A DNA stretch of 64,000 bases. Origin: Phoronis australis. Taxonomy: Eukaryota; Phoronida; Phoronidae. The translations under genes were made by a program, and so were the position numbers. Where the stretch lies: positions 444,710 to 508,709 of the forward strand of contig NMRA01000019.1 in the NCBI GenBank assembly GCA_002633005.1, read 5' to 3'. Of this stretch, positions 50,401 through 56,160 are shown piece by piece (the first letter of the stretch is position 1; each line of letters begins with the position of its first letter). The notes beneath the pieces were generated by a model, which made no database searches, was not told where the DNA came from, and worked only from the letters and a program-made list of their open reading frames with translations.

Positions 50401-50661
50401 TTGAATGAATTGATATCCTTGTTTCCTAGTGTTATACCTCAGAGTGGGAGCTAGGCGATAGCCAATGATGGTGAGCAGAGCCTCATAGTTGTTCACATGC
50501 AGTCCGTTGTACTCAGGGCGTAGTGATACCGCTGTCCACAGGCGATTGTCAAAGGCAAGATTCCTCCACCTACGGCAGACTAATGCAATGTGACCCAGCT
50601 CCCTCTTGTGGAGGAAGGAGAAGACATGCAGCAATAGCTTGTCTGGCAACTTGTCCATTCC
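6774..50661 (-). CDS. F-box/leucine-rich-repeat protein gene, 7 joined exons, C-terminus missing
   Basis: Overall model: join of 50658-50438, 46703-46453, 35936-35800, 30249-30120, 25892-25726, 22162-21960 and 6953-6774. Every junction has GT/AG and matching phase (2, 1, 0, 1, 0, 2, then open at phase 2), giving 429 codons plus 2 nt. An N-terminal F-box (residues about 1-45) is followed by a solenoid of irregular leucine-rich repeats. Known of the family: the F-box binds SKP1 in an SCF ubiquitin ligase and the LRRs hold the substrate; the substrate here is unknown. From memory the sequence fits one conserved metazoan F-box/LRR orthologue group from end to end, but I could not search and give no symbol. 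That family continues about 55 residues past the last exon seen, so one or more exons are left of the window or unrecognised. Introns are 3.7, 10.5, 5.6, 4.2, 3.6 and 15.0 kb. Confidence 0.85.
8860..9140 (+). repeat. Dispersed repeat family, copies also at 22360-22700 and 43850-44140
   Basis: The three regions share, in order, GAAGTTGCAT or AAGTTGCAT, a TTAGAAAACTG-like word, a CATTTTT...ATCTCATCTT or ATCACATCTT block, an AAATTT(C/T)A...AAAATTTT section, AATTAATGGCAGAT (8.9- and 44.1-kb copies), and a terminal ACTTTTACAGAG or ACTTTTACTGAG. All are in the same orientation. The copies are old and carry no intact frame. Confidence 0.4.
9321..9346 (+). promoter_or_regulatory. Candidate TATA box and CRE-like site upstream of the GPCR
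   Basis: TATATAAAC at 9321-9329 is followed 8 bases later by GTGACGTGAC (9337-9346), which resembles a cAMP-response half-site; another TGACGT lies near 9376. It sits about 430 bases 5' of the GPCR start codon. A pyrimidine-poor cag at 9725-9727 could be the acceptor of a leader intron. Motif evidence only. Confidence 0.3.
9754..11951 (+). CDS. Rhodopsin-class (class A) G-protein-coupled receptor, orphan; exons 9754-10397 and 11453-11951
   Basis: Two exons joined across a 1055-bp intron (donor ACAC|GTGAGT, acceptor ccattccag|G); the split codon gives Thr215. The product is 380 residues, ending in TGA at 11949. Seen: an N-terminal tail with several Asn-glycosylation sites; TM1 with IGNILIL (N65); TM2 with LAFIDLL (D92); Cys124 before TM3 and Cys199 in loop 2 (the usual disulfide); DRY at 148-150; and NPFVY at 360-364 in TM7. 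TM6 reads FILSFLPP, so the common CWxP toggle motif is absent. The third intracellular loop is long and basic and contains a QQQQ run. Architecture suggests a peptide-receptor-like class A GPCR; I do not recognise a ligand. The start is the first of two adjacent ATGs. The gene lies within intron 6 of the minus-strand F-box gene. Confidence 0.9.
11952..13999 (+). other. GPCR 3' UTR region and following intronic spacer
   Basis: After the GPCR stop, AATAAA polyadenylation signals occur at 12232-12237 and 12249-12254, so the transcript could end near 12270; further AATAAA-like sites lie near 13012 and 13202. Small open frames in 12.2-12.8 kb have no recognisable content. At 13596-13690 is a stretch related to 41636-41730. 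The rest is featureless AT-rich sequence. Confidence 0.4.
14005..15770 (-). repeat. 1.77-kb inverted repeat, copy A (F-box intron 6)
   Basis: The region is the reverse complement of 48155-49910 with very high similarity. In a 200-base stretch compared by eye (14640-14830 against 49100-49290) the large majority of positions match. Both copies contain a 13-bp inverted pair, ATTTATCCACCTT at 14112-14124 and its complement at 15710-15722, about 1.6 kb apart, as in a small transposon. Homology, however, runs about 50-110 bases past these on both sides. A 93-codon minus-strand frame at 14612-14893 is shared with copy B but is interrupted there, and substitutions look neutral, so I do not call it a gene. 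Element family unknown. Confidence 0.75.
15771..18878. other. Intronic spacer, no gene seen
   Basis: F-box intron 6 sequence between the inverted repeat and the tandem array. Apart from the TG microsatellite and one stray (G)CCACTAGG word at 18531, I see no gene, RNA or clear element. Short open frames here have no recognisable content. Confidence 0.4.
17404..17442 (+). repeat. (TG)n microsatellite
   Basis: A pure TG tract of 39 bases, preceded by interrupted TG repeats from 17388. The cysteine/valine-rich open frames across it are artefacts of the repeat. Confidence 0.95.
18879..19920 (+). repeat. Higher-order tandem array, three-monomer unit of ~426 bp
   Basis: Seven monomers each open with (G)CCACTAGG or a close variant, at about 18879, 19018, 19175, 19304, 19444, 19588 and 19731. 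Monomer 1 resembles 4 and 7 (ATCCRTCC and GGGTTTNGGAGATAC words), 2 resembles 5 (TCTTCACAGTAGAAACATA / TTCACAGTAAGAACATA, GTGGCTTGGTTGATAGA), and 3 resembles 6 (GCCACTAGGTGGTG / GCCACTAAGTGGCG). The unit is thus A-B-C, A-B-C, A, with spacing 425-427 bp. The array ends at a palindromic CCCACATAATTAAGTGTGTG followed by GGTGCATAA. Single monomers of the family recur near 21.67, 31.69, 33.35, 47.84, 49.91 and 55.9 kb. Confidence 0.75.
21480..21880 (+). repeat. Dispersed copy of the CCACTAGG monomer family
   Basis: Contains ATTGCCACCAAGGAGCACAC, ATCCATCTGAAAGTTGG and CATCAAAGGGTTTTGGAGAT, followed by a run of CAGACAGCGGACGAACAGAC, as at the 3' side of the 18.9-kb array. The preceding AAAATTGTCCTCT section also occurs near 7630. 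Confidence 0.5.
21960..22162 (-). CDS. F-box gene exon 6 (LRR region)
   Basis: Acceptor attttttaccag ends at 22163, phase 0. It encodes residues 303-369: ILLQLMESGKFNNLIAIDLN, FPFLRIHGQQLLGLMLAG and FWLNVIHFLKNIR. The pattern is that of consecutive LRRs. The donor is CATCAG|GTAATA with GT at 21959-21958, leaving two bases (AG) of an Arg codon. Confidence 0.87.
23730..25160 (+). repeat. Long direct repeat, copy 1 (F-box intron 5)
   Basis: Two blocks match 54120-55760 in the same order. Block 1 (23730-24090): ATTCTAACTCGTATATAAAA, AGTATATATTTTCTGAAAGA, TTTCATAGCAAAATA, AAATCTTGTTT..ATGAAAACTT. Block 2 (24925-25160): TTTGAGTGACAG, AAGGTGGTTCTGCTAAATCT, GAATAAAGAT, GAAATATT.TAAAAA, GGTTTGAGATA. 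Spacing between the blocks is about 1.2 kb here and 1.4 kb in the other copy. Confidence 0.5.
25446..25468 (+). repeat. Poly-G run ending in an ambiguous base
   Basis: 22 consecutive G residues followed by N at 25468, in F-box intron 5. Length is probably uncertain because of sequencing through a homopolymer. Confidence 0.9.
25726..25892 (-). CDS. F-box gene exon 5 (LRR region)
   Basis: Acceptor ttatcctctag ends at 25893. The first two bases complete the Ser codon of exon 4. It encodes residues 247-302, including VTDSHMQAVEWQKS, ELDLTSTELSTACLSDFL and the LRR FRYLALGHCEFFDDN. The donor is GACAAT|GTAAG with GT at 25725-25724, phase 0. The open frame continues past both splice sites by chance (25693-26061). 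Confidence 0.87.
26045..26560. repeat. Cluster of CGAAACTTC/GAAGTTTCG words in both orientations
   Basis: GCGAAACTTCAC, AGAAGTTTCGG, AGCGAAACTTCAC, AGCGAAGCTTCA, GCGAAGTTTCGG, AAGCTTCAG and CCGAAGTTCC occur in about 500 bases, along with AAGTGGGAAAGG (twice) and AATGGGAAAGC. Related GAACCTTC words occur at 54980-55060, also next to a TTTTCCCAT. Probably a decayed element with internal inverted repeats. Confidence 0.4.
30120..30249 (-). CDS. F-box gene exon 4 (two LRRs)
   Basis: A 130-nt exon in a frame with only a short open stretch, so it is easy to miss. The acceptor has a strong pyrimidine tract (tctgctcttactttctag, ending 30250). It starts in phase 0 and encodes VLSSNCIHIECLSLAFC, then GASFKALIQRCKKLRTLIL and QHT: two cysteine-containing leucine-rich repeats. 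It ends with one base of a Ser codon at the donor ACCA|GTTAGT (GT at 30119-30118), and exon 5 completes that codon. Start and end phases fit exons 3 and 5 exactly. The plus-strand open frame 30004-30243 is its shadow. Confidence 0.88.
31546..31606 (+). repeat. Purine-only, G-rich tract
   Basis: Almost uninterrupted A/G sequence with six G runs of three or more between 31562 and 31594. Could form a G-quadruplex or triplex. Non-coding, F-box intron 3. Confidence 0.6.
31610..31885 (+). repeat. Dispersed copy of the CCACTAGG monomer family with palindromic end
   Basis: Contains TTGCGACAAGGTGGCATAG, then TTGCCACTAGGGGGACATGG, ATCCATCCGCAAGTC, AGGAGATACAG and the palindrome CCCACACATTTATATGTGGG followed by TGCAC. 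This is the same monomer order and end structure as the last part of the 18.9-kb array. Confidence 0.5.
32598..32663 (-). repeat. tRNA-derived SINE-like head
   Basis: Minus strand: a box A-like TGGCTAGAGCGTCTG is followed about 25 bases later by a box B-like GGGTTCGGTTTC. The spacing suits an internal Pol III promoter. Acceptor and T stems do not pair well, so it is a decayed SINE head rather than a tRNA. Confidence 0.45.
33151..33284. mobile_element. Small terminal-inverted-repeat element, 134 bp, ATATA target duplication
   Basis: Left end CATGGGCGGTGCACCA; right end complement CATGGGCGGCGCAGCA. Exact ATATA direct repeats flank it (33146-33150 and 33285-33289). The interior holds two related halves, each with TGCACCA followed by a GGGGG run and CCCCCACTTTTTT, so it looks internally duplicated. 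Non-autonomous; in F-box intron 3. Confidence 0.65.
33335..33580 (+). repeat. Dispersed copy of the CCACTAGG family
   Basis: Contains ATTGCCAATAGGGAATACC, AGAGTAGTTGGACCTGTCTG, GAACACACCTG and TTGCCAAATGTCATAATAAT. A matching copy lies at 47838-48090 (ATTGCCAGTCAGGGAATG, GTAGTTGGATCTGTTTG, GAACACACCTG). Confidence 0.4.
34806..34880 (+). repeat. tRNA-like sequence, probably a SINE head
   Basis: Contains a perfect T arm (GTGGG, loop TTCAAGT, CCCAC at 34854-34870) and box A-like TGGCCTGGTTGATAAGTG. CAGGTCA after the T arm can pair with TGGCCTG (34814-34820), but then only 9 bases remain for the D arm, too few for a working tRNA. Best read as tRNA-derived. Confidence 0.45.
35221..35450 (+). repeat. 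Dispersed repeat (copy 2)
   Basis: Diverged direct copy of 5341-5525 (see that entry), located in F-box intron 3. Similarity is patchy but collinear and ends with a shared ATGGTGTATGTA followed by GCATTG. Confidence 0.4.
35800..35936 (-). CDS. F-box gene exon 3 (acidic loop and LRR)
   Basis: Acceptor ctcatcctcag ends at 35937. The first two bases complete a Gly codon from exon 2. The exon encodes residues 158-203: a short acidic run of five glutamates (SNEEEEETYEV), then the LRR-like NTPNLRVVNFYGIGFL. The donor is GTTGAG|GTAATA with GT at 35799-35798, phase 0. Confidence 0.85.
37125..37140 (+). repeat. (AC)8 microsatellite
   Basis: A short pure AC run just outside the left end of the 37.2-41.6 kb element. 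Confidence 0.8.
38800..39080 (+). repeat. Degenerate short tandem repeat
   Basis: A run of imperfect units of roughly 25-30 bases built from TTTGGTCCTGA or TGGTCTTGACGTG followed by ATAAATTTT or GAATTTT, repeated about eight times with drift. No coding content. Confidence 0.4.
39975..40720 (+). repeat. Diverged third copy of the 1.77-kb repeat
   Basis: Matches copy B in the same orientation. CTAGCCTTGGTG..AAGCTGT near 40000 corresponds to 48380. TTTTTTGTTACAAAAGGC, TATGCAAGAAAATG and CCGGGCTGTGTG at 40440-40635 correspond to 48955-49165. ATAGTCTTCATACAGC..GCTGGCT at 40685 corresponds to the reverse complement near 14700. It is far more diverged than A and B are from each other. It lies inside the 37.2-41.6 kb terminal-inverted-repeat element. 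Confidence 0.6.
41700..43849. other. Intronic spacer with a possible SGNH-hydrolase relic
   Basis: F-box intron 2. The G+C-richer part 41930-42390 holds a possible antisense relic (separate entry). The rest, including plus-strand open frames at 42398-43244, is AT-rich and unrecognised. Confidence 0.35.
41935..42388 (-). pseudogene. Possible relic of an SGNH/GDSL-hydrolase-like domain
   Basis: Minus-strand frames in a G+C-rich island. The 42388-42140 frame contains AKPGFSSTHRTLTS, then RRSLMSSDGIQL, then a GLHWWVHSGGQP end. This resembles the C-terminal block of SGNH-hydrolase domains carried by many animal retroelements, where a DGxHL motif supplies the catalytic Asp and His; here the His position is Gln. 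A stop follows and another frame continues to 41930. Similarity is weak and from memory. Confidence 0.22.
44687..45254. mobile_element. PIF/Harbinger-like MITE, 568 bp, TAA target duplication
   Basis: The terminal inverted repeats are about 39 bp: left GGGCTGTTCCAGCAAAATCT.., right (as complement) GGGCTGTTCCAGTAAAATCT.., with only a few differences through the GGGAGGGGGG section. A TAA trinucleotide directly flanks each end (44684-44686 and 45255-45257), the 3-bp TWA target type typical of PIF/Harbinger elements. The interior has no transposase, only short GGGTGGTTGC / GGGTGGTAGG repeats. Non-autonomous, in F-box intron 2. Confidence 0.75.
46350..46400 (+). repeat. Possible Penelope-like element 3'-end remnant
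   Basis: The stretch TGACAATGGTGGATG..ATCGTCGAAACG resembles the short GA-stem-CGAAACG block commonly found in the terminal repeats of Penelope-like elements. No reverse transcriptase is left nearby. Just 3' of F-box exon 2. Confidence 0.25.
46453..46703 (-). CDS. F-box gene exon 2 (LRR region)
   Basis: Acceptor tttctag at 46710-46704; the exon opens with G TAC GTG GAA and completes the split Arg of exon 1. It encodes about residues 74-157, including RYVELPCELITPSVLHE, the LRR-type ANRCPNVKYMTLDFS and a hydrophobic SLQILQLIG end. The donor is ATAG|GTTTGT at 46452. The plus-strand open frame over the same bases (46503-46739) is an antisense shadow. Confidence 0.85.
48155..49910 (+). repeat. 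1.77-kb inverted repeat, copy B (F-box intron 1)
   Basis: Inverted partner of 14005-15770. It carries the same 13-bp inverted pair at 48203-48215 and 49800-49812. Single-base deletions and new stops relative to copy A (for example near 49400 and 49510) break frames that are open in A. This indicates two non-coding mobile or duplicated units rather than two genes. Confidence 0.75.
49905..50100 (+). repeat. Dispersed copy of the CCACTAGG family
   Basis: Contains AAATTGCCACAAGGAGACAC, GTCCCATCCATTG, AAATTTCATGAACATC, AAGGGTTTTAAAGA and a CAGACAGC run, closing with ATGTATGTGTGGGTG. It directly abuts the 1.77-kb repeat copy B. Confidence 0.45.
50438..50661 (-). CDS. F-box gene exon 1 (F-box domain)
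   Basis: The coding part starts at ATG 50658-50656 and encodes residues 1-73 plus two bases. The first residues, MDKLPDKLLLHVFSFL, are a typical F-box start (LPDxLLxxIFSFL), followed by LVCRRWRNLAFDNRLW, the second F-box half (CRRW, LW). Just 5' of the ATG the minus strand reads tcttttcag, a good splice acceptor at 50664-50662. The ATG is therefore probably in the second transcribed exon, with a non-coding exon further right. The donor is GAG|GTATAAC, with GT at 50437-50436. The exon ends within an Arg codon that exon 2 completes. Confidence 0.88.
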
Positions 50662-53562
50662 CTGAAAAGATAAGAGTAAACCTTGAACTCGTCAATTAAC
50701 ACACAGACAGGATCTCTACAATTGCAATAATGTTTGAACAAGAAATATGAGCATAATTTAATATATGCTTATTGAAGTTTTAAAAGCATTGAATCATATG
50801 GTTATTAGGCTGAGTAACTCGAAAATTTATGTCTTCATTCTTTGAGTTGTTGATTTGAAGGAATACAAGAGCAACGCAGAGCGTTGAAATGCGCTCACAA
50901 ATGCATCGCAAATGGTGTGCTTTTAGGATTCTTTATTTGTAACAAAAAACAGGAACATGCCATATTTCATAAAAATCTATCAAGGAACTTCAGCACCTCC
51001 GTCTGCCGTCAGGTGTCTTTTAACGCAACCGTACGTGTCATTATGGAGTAAAACTATTCGATCTAAATTCAAATTAGGTTGTTTTTTGGGTGGCAAGCTC
51101 CATTAACTGAAGAGTCATTTGCACTGAATCACATAACATGATTTTATTTGAGATTTATTCATTACAACAGCGAAGCAATCTGCAGTTTCAGTCATCAAAC
51201 ATCGTTATGCTCATTTCCCTGTGGCCATCGGAATGTTTTTATTAGGGAACATCATCCAGGCATAAGGCAGTTACTGGTCATATTTCTGGTTCGAAATCGC
51301 ATTCAGTACAGGTATTCAGTACACGTAGCTCTTGCTCAAGTTCTCATGGGTTGAAGTTTGGTTGGTAGTGCCCCCCCCCCCTCCCCTGACAGCAGTACCC
51401 TCAATAATCACTGAGCAGGCATCACAGGAAATGTAATGCCTATAAGTAATAAGCTAGGGATTCAAACATCTGCTTTGCACACACTCAGAATTCTCATCAT
51501 AGACTGATATCAAGGAATGTTCCAACAGCCATCAGTCAGCTGCAACTGTACCTTACCCTGTAACATTTCTCTGCTGAAAAACTAGTGTCTCATCAATCAC
51601 CATGGGCAACACAGGGAAGGGATATTCTACACAGAAGAAAAACATAGAACTTGACCTGTTGCAAGTTTTAGTGCAAGCGGTCATTAGAAGTTGATGGAAA
51701 ATTAGTTACATACTGAAGGGCAATGCTTGGGCAAAGCCCTGTAATTTGATACACCTAGACCAGATGGAATTCACTGTTTCCAATCATCAGGCTCCCTGTG
51801 AAAGTTGCACTGCCAGTAGTAGAAGATCGTGATGTCTATCAAAGATGAGAGGAGAACCATCATGTTTAGACTAACAAGATCTCAATACAAGAGCCTATTT
51901 AACCACAACAGAAATCGTAAGGAACCAGAACCACTTGTGAAGACTAATGCCTCACACAATGGTGGGGAGGGTGACAATCAGGCTGGTGACAATGTCCACA
52001 CACTTTTTAAAGTGTATTTAAAAATACTGAGGGAGCCAACCATACATTTCAGCTTGCCGATGACTGATGTAGGTCACTAGTAAACTGTTAGTGGAAGTTA
52101 AACATTCAGAGTATGCAACAACAGGAAAACAGTGTAAAGGTAAGAAAGTTTAACCCACACAAAGTGTTGGCAATCAGTAATTAAAACTGATTTAATACCA
52201 ACTAACAACACCCAAGCCAACACAGCAGTGCTATGTTTATATTGGAGTCTAATTAAAGACGGTTAACATCAAGGTCATGTCATTTCCAGAAACCCACCAG
52301 CAGTTTTGCCACAAATGAGCAATTAACCACATTTGTGAACAACTGCCCAAAATAAAGAATCCGTTAACTCCTTCAAATTCCACATACCACCCAAAGCAGG
52401 GTATAAAAGCTTCACGCAATCAGGCATTTTCCACACGTCTAAATTCCCACTTTACCAGATTTTGCCACTGGACTGTGCACAGTTGTACATCCAAATGCAG
52501 ACACCAGATGTTTCTCTCAAGAAGGTTCAGCTATAAATGTTGGTGAGGCTTTTGATAACATGAGAGACTAATTTAGTGTAGTCAAACCCAGTGCTATTCC
52601 AAGCTCTTGTATAGCTCAAGGGAGAATCTATAAACATTGGTTGGCCATATATACATGACACCAAATGAAAGCAATAAAAAACAAGCTGAAACAATACCAG
52701 CTAAACGTTATCAAATAGTTCCTTTCATTTTTAAGAACTATTAATAGCATTGTTTGTACATACTATAAAACAGTGTTTGGTAAATTTTCAGTTATTTGCA
52801 GTAAAATAACCAGCTTTTGAAAAATGGAAAGTGATAATTTTGGCAATTATTTTTGTGTGAAATGAAGAAACAATGTAGAACTTCTCAGAGCGGCAGTGAC
52901 AGTCAGGAGGATATCAACAGAACATGTACTCAAATGATACGATTTGTTTCCCAGCAAGACTTTATGGTTTAATTGTTTATGTTCCGATTAGAAAAACATA
53001 ATAAGCCAGTTAGAATTTCTTACTATTTACCTACATTTTACTATTGTGATACTTCACATTAAGAAATGTTTCAAGATTCACTGAAGAAAAATGTATACTT
53101 TTGGAGACATTTCGAGCACATATTATGTTTATCTTGATTGTTTATTTAAGCAGACAATACTAATCAAAATCATGGTTCTGTTGGTGTTTTGAGTGCGTAC
53201 TGTCTGGTGAAAATAAACAATCGGTAAACATACGTTCATATAATTTCAATGAATCTCACCAATTTCGTACAAAACTAATTGCCAAATTTAATTTTTTTTC
53301 ATTTTGTCAAAGGTTTCTAGCACTGCTGCGAAGACCTATAATTTTTTTAAACATTGTCTAGTGATAGTCGTGGGACAGAGATTGAACTAGGAAAAGCTCT
53401 AATTTGGTGCTAATTATACCTTTTATGAAAAATGAAATTCACTTCTCCGTCATATTGTATAATGTATTGGGAGATTTTAATGTGATGTAGACCATTCATA
53501 TGCAGCCACCGTGTGACTTCCTAGAGGGTGGACTTTCCCTCGAAGGGGATGTGTCAGCAACT

Positions 53563-53620
53563 TAGTGGCTTGAGTGCTGGACTGGAAACTGAATGCTGCC
53601 AAATTCAAACCCTGCCAAGC
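53563..53620 (+). repeat. tRNA-derived SINE-like head
   Basis: Box A-like TGGCTTGAGTGCTGG, then CCAAATTCAAACCC resembling box B at Pol III spacing. Flanks are not recognised. Weak motif evidence. Confidence 0.3.
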
Positions 53621-54119
53621 ACCAGCTCCAAAGTGCTTACTATTTATAATGGATATCAGTTTGTTCATTCTCCCAGTGAGAATGCTTTGTAACACTGGAA
53701 GATGGATGGAGAGATGACCAAGCTGTTGTAACAAGTATGTTGGAGGTTAAGCCTAAAGAGCTGGATCACCGAATTTTACAAATATCAGCTTTAGTATATT
53801 GCATGGTGATGAAAAAGGGTAGTCATTTGTTCAAATATTTCCCCAAAGTATCCATTTTGAAAAGCAACACCAGCTGTCCTCTCTTAGTTAGGAATGTCAT
53901 GAAGATCCATCAAACAATTTGGTAGAGTGTAAAGCAGAAGGAGTCATGGTAATTTGCCACAGTGGGGATCAAGTCAGCAATATTGATGCCATTCTCCATA
54001 GGAACACAACTGCCCCCTTTGATGATTGAATCATTCTTCACAGTTTGGAAGACAGGAAGGCAGACAACTGACAAAGAACAGACACAAAAACAACAAAAAG
54101 GGCAATAAAGGGGCACACT

Positions 54120-55760
54120 GTTGCCTCAAATTGTATTTAATGACCTTCATTCTAACTCCTATATAAAAAAATCAGACTATTTCAACTAGTAAAAGAATAT
54201 ATTTTCTTAAAGAAAAAAATCAGAGATTACAAAAACACTATATATTTATGTGACACTGTATATTTATGTTGCCACCTTTATAAGTCACAAAAATTTCATT
54301 TCTAAGATATTTCATAGCAAAATAATCCCTTGGTTAATTTTAATGAAACCCTTTTTATATGAAAACTTTGCAATTTACCTCAAAAATGCTGCTCAGAATT
54401 TTCAATTATGCCAAATTAACTCGCAAACATAAGGTATTTTTTTAAATAACAGCAGTCATATATATCATCATTGTTTACAAATGAGCTCAGTTTGTCCAAT
54501 CACTGCCAATCACGGTGATTCTTGAATCTTTACTAATGACTCTCAAGCATGGACAACATCGGGTCAGGATTCAGTGCTCATCAATGGCGGTTTTAAATTT
54601 AAGAATACTGAATACTCTTTGACTTTGGGAAGACTGGCAGGAACATGGTAGCCTACAACCCTGCCGTGTGCGTCATTCCAGTGAGCCCGGGTTCAATTAC
54701 GCTGTGAAATGATGCGATCTTGACACGAATTTGATGAATATCAGAGTTGATAATTCATCAATATTTCTACTTCATCTTCTTTTAAAAATGCAAGTACGCT
54801 ACGTACTCATTTTCCGTATTCATAAGACATGCGGGTAATTTTGCATGCGCATGTAATCCGGAGGTTGTTTTGAGCATAGGTACACCACTACATCTAATAA
54901 CTGAAGTGTCATCTATTTTTGTATGCAAAAGTATAAAAACTACACCTGAGTCCCAGAAATTTTAGATATTTTCGGAGTAGTGAACCTTTGGAGTTGAGTG
55001 AACCTTCGAAATAATGAAGCTTCAGAATCATAGTGAACCTTCAAGGTTAGAGAACCTTCAGAATAGTGGGCTTTTCCCATTTCCAACAATTAAGCAACTT
55101 CGATAGCATGCAGAATACGACATAAACATTTCGAGTCATTCTGCAACCACATATTTCCGTCACAGCATATAATCAAATGAGGTGTAATCACTCATTTGAA
55201 GCGCGCCTGATTTGAAAGTTTGAAGTGTAATACGAGAACGTTCTCTTTCTGGACCACACTACATCCGAATTTGAGGCCCGTTCTTTGCGAGCAACCTCAT
55301 TTCTGGTATTACGAATTCCATCTCAGGAATATAGAGTTGACAGTCCTCATTGTGTATAAAGATTTCCCTTCCCCCTAATTAAGGTGTATCAAGTACCTTA
55401 CCGAAAACAACAGTGTCGATGTTTGCAAAATATCAAACGTCCCCCATTCTAGAAATTGAAACCACTCCCCGCGTAATACTGGCTTTGGGCCTGGTATATA
55501 TATGGAACTGTTCTATTCCTGGCAGGAGATTCAGTTTGAGTGACAGTACTGAAAACTTTGACCTCGGATGAGTAATAAACAAATTTCCACGCAGTTTAAG
55601 GTGGTTCTGCTAAATCTTGTTTCCTCGCTACATGTAGGTATTTATTTTAATTTGAAGTTCCCCGAGAATAAAGATGAGGTATTTTGCTAGATATATGTGA
55701 AATATTCTAAAAACGGACACTTTTTGTGAATAAGGTTTGAGATATTCTTAAGTCAAATCT
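54120..55760 (+). repeat. Long direct repeat, copy 2
   Basis: Partner of 23730-25160; both matching blocks occur in the same order and orientation. Middle parts are not visibly similar. No coding potential or clear ends. Confidence 0.5.
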
Positions 55761-55789
55761 GAAGCAGGGCAGATACTGTTGACTACATT

Positions 55790-56160
55790 CACTTATTTGT
55801 CAATTTTAAACATTCACCATGGAAATTGATGAATACCAAAAACAAAATTGATACAACAGTAGTCTGATTTGTCCCAAAATCGACGCCAGTGACAATCTCT
55901 TCAGCAGAAAAAATTTTATTCCAAATTTCATGTTCAAAATCCATCAATGAACTCATCAATGGCAGATATTGAGCCACGGACAAAACAATAAAATTTCCAC
56001 TAGAATGTGCCACAGGATGAGGGGCTCCTCCAAAATCTCTGTCAACCAAGCATTTTCCAGTAGAAAAACATGATCCTGAGCATGGTTTGGCCAATAAAGA
56101 GGTGGATGTACGTGGACCCATTAAAAGACAATACTTTGTAAAAAATCTGGGCAAAGTTTC
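55790..56160 (+). repeat. Dispersed copy of the CCACTAGG family
   Basis: Contains ACAACAGTAGTCTGATTTGT, CCAAATTTCATG.TCAAAATCC, ATTTCCACTAGAATGTGCC and GGTTTGGCCAATAAAGAGGT, in the order found in the 18.9-kb array. The antisense open frame of 137 codons here is not a gene. Confidence 0.4.
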
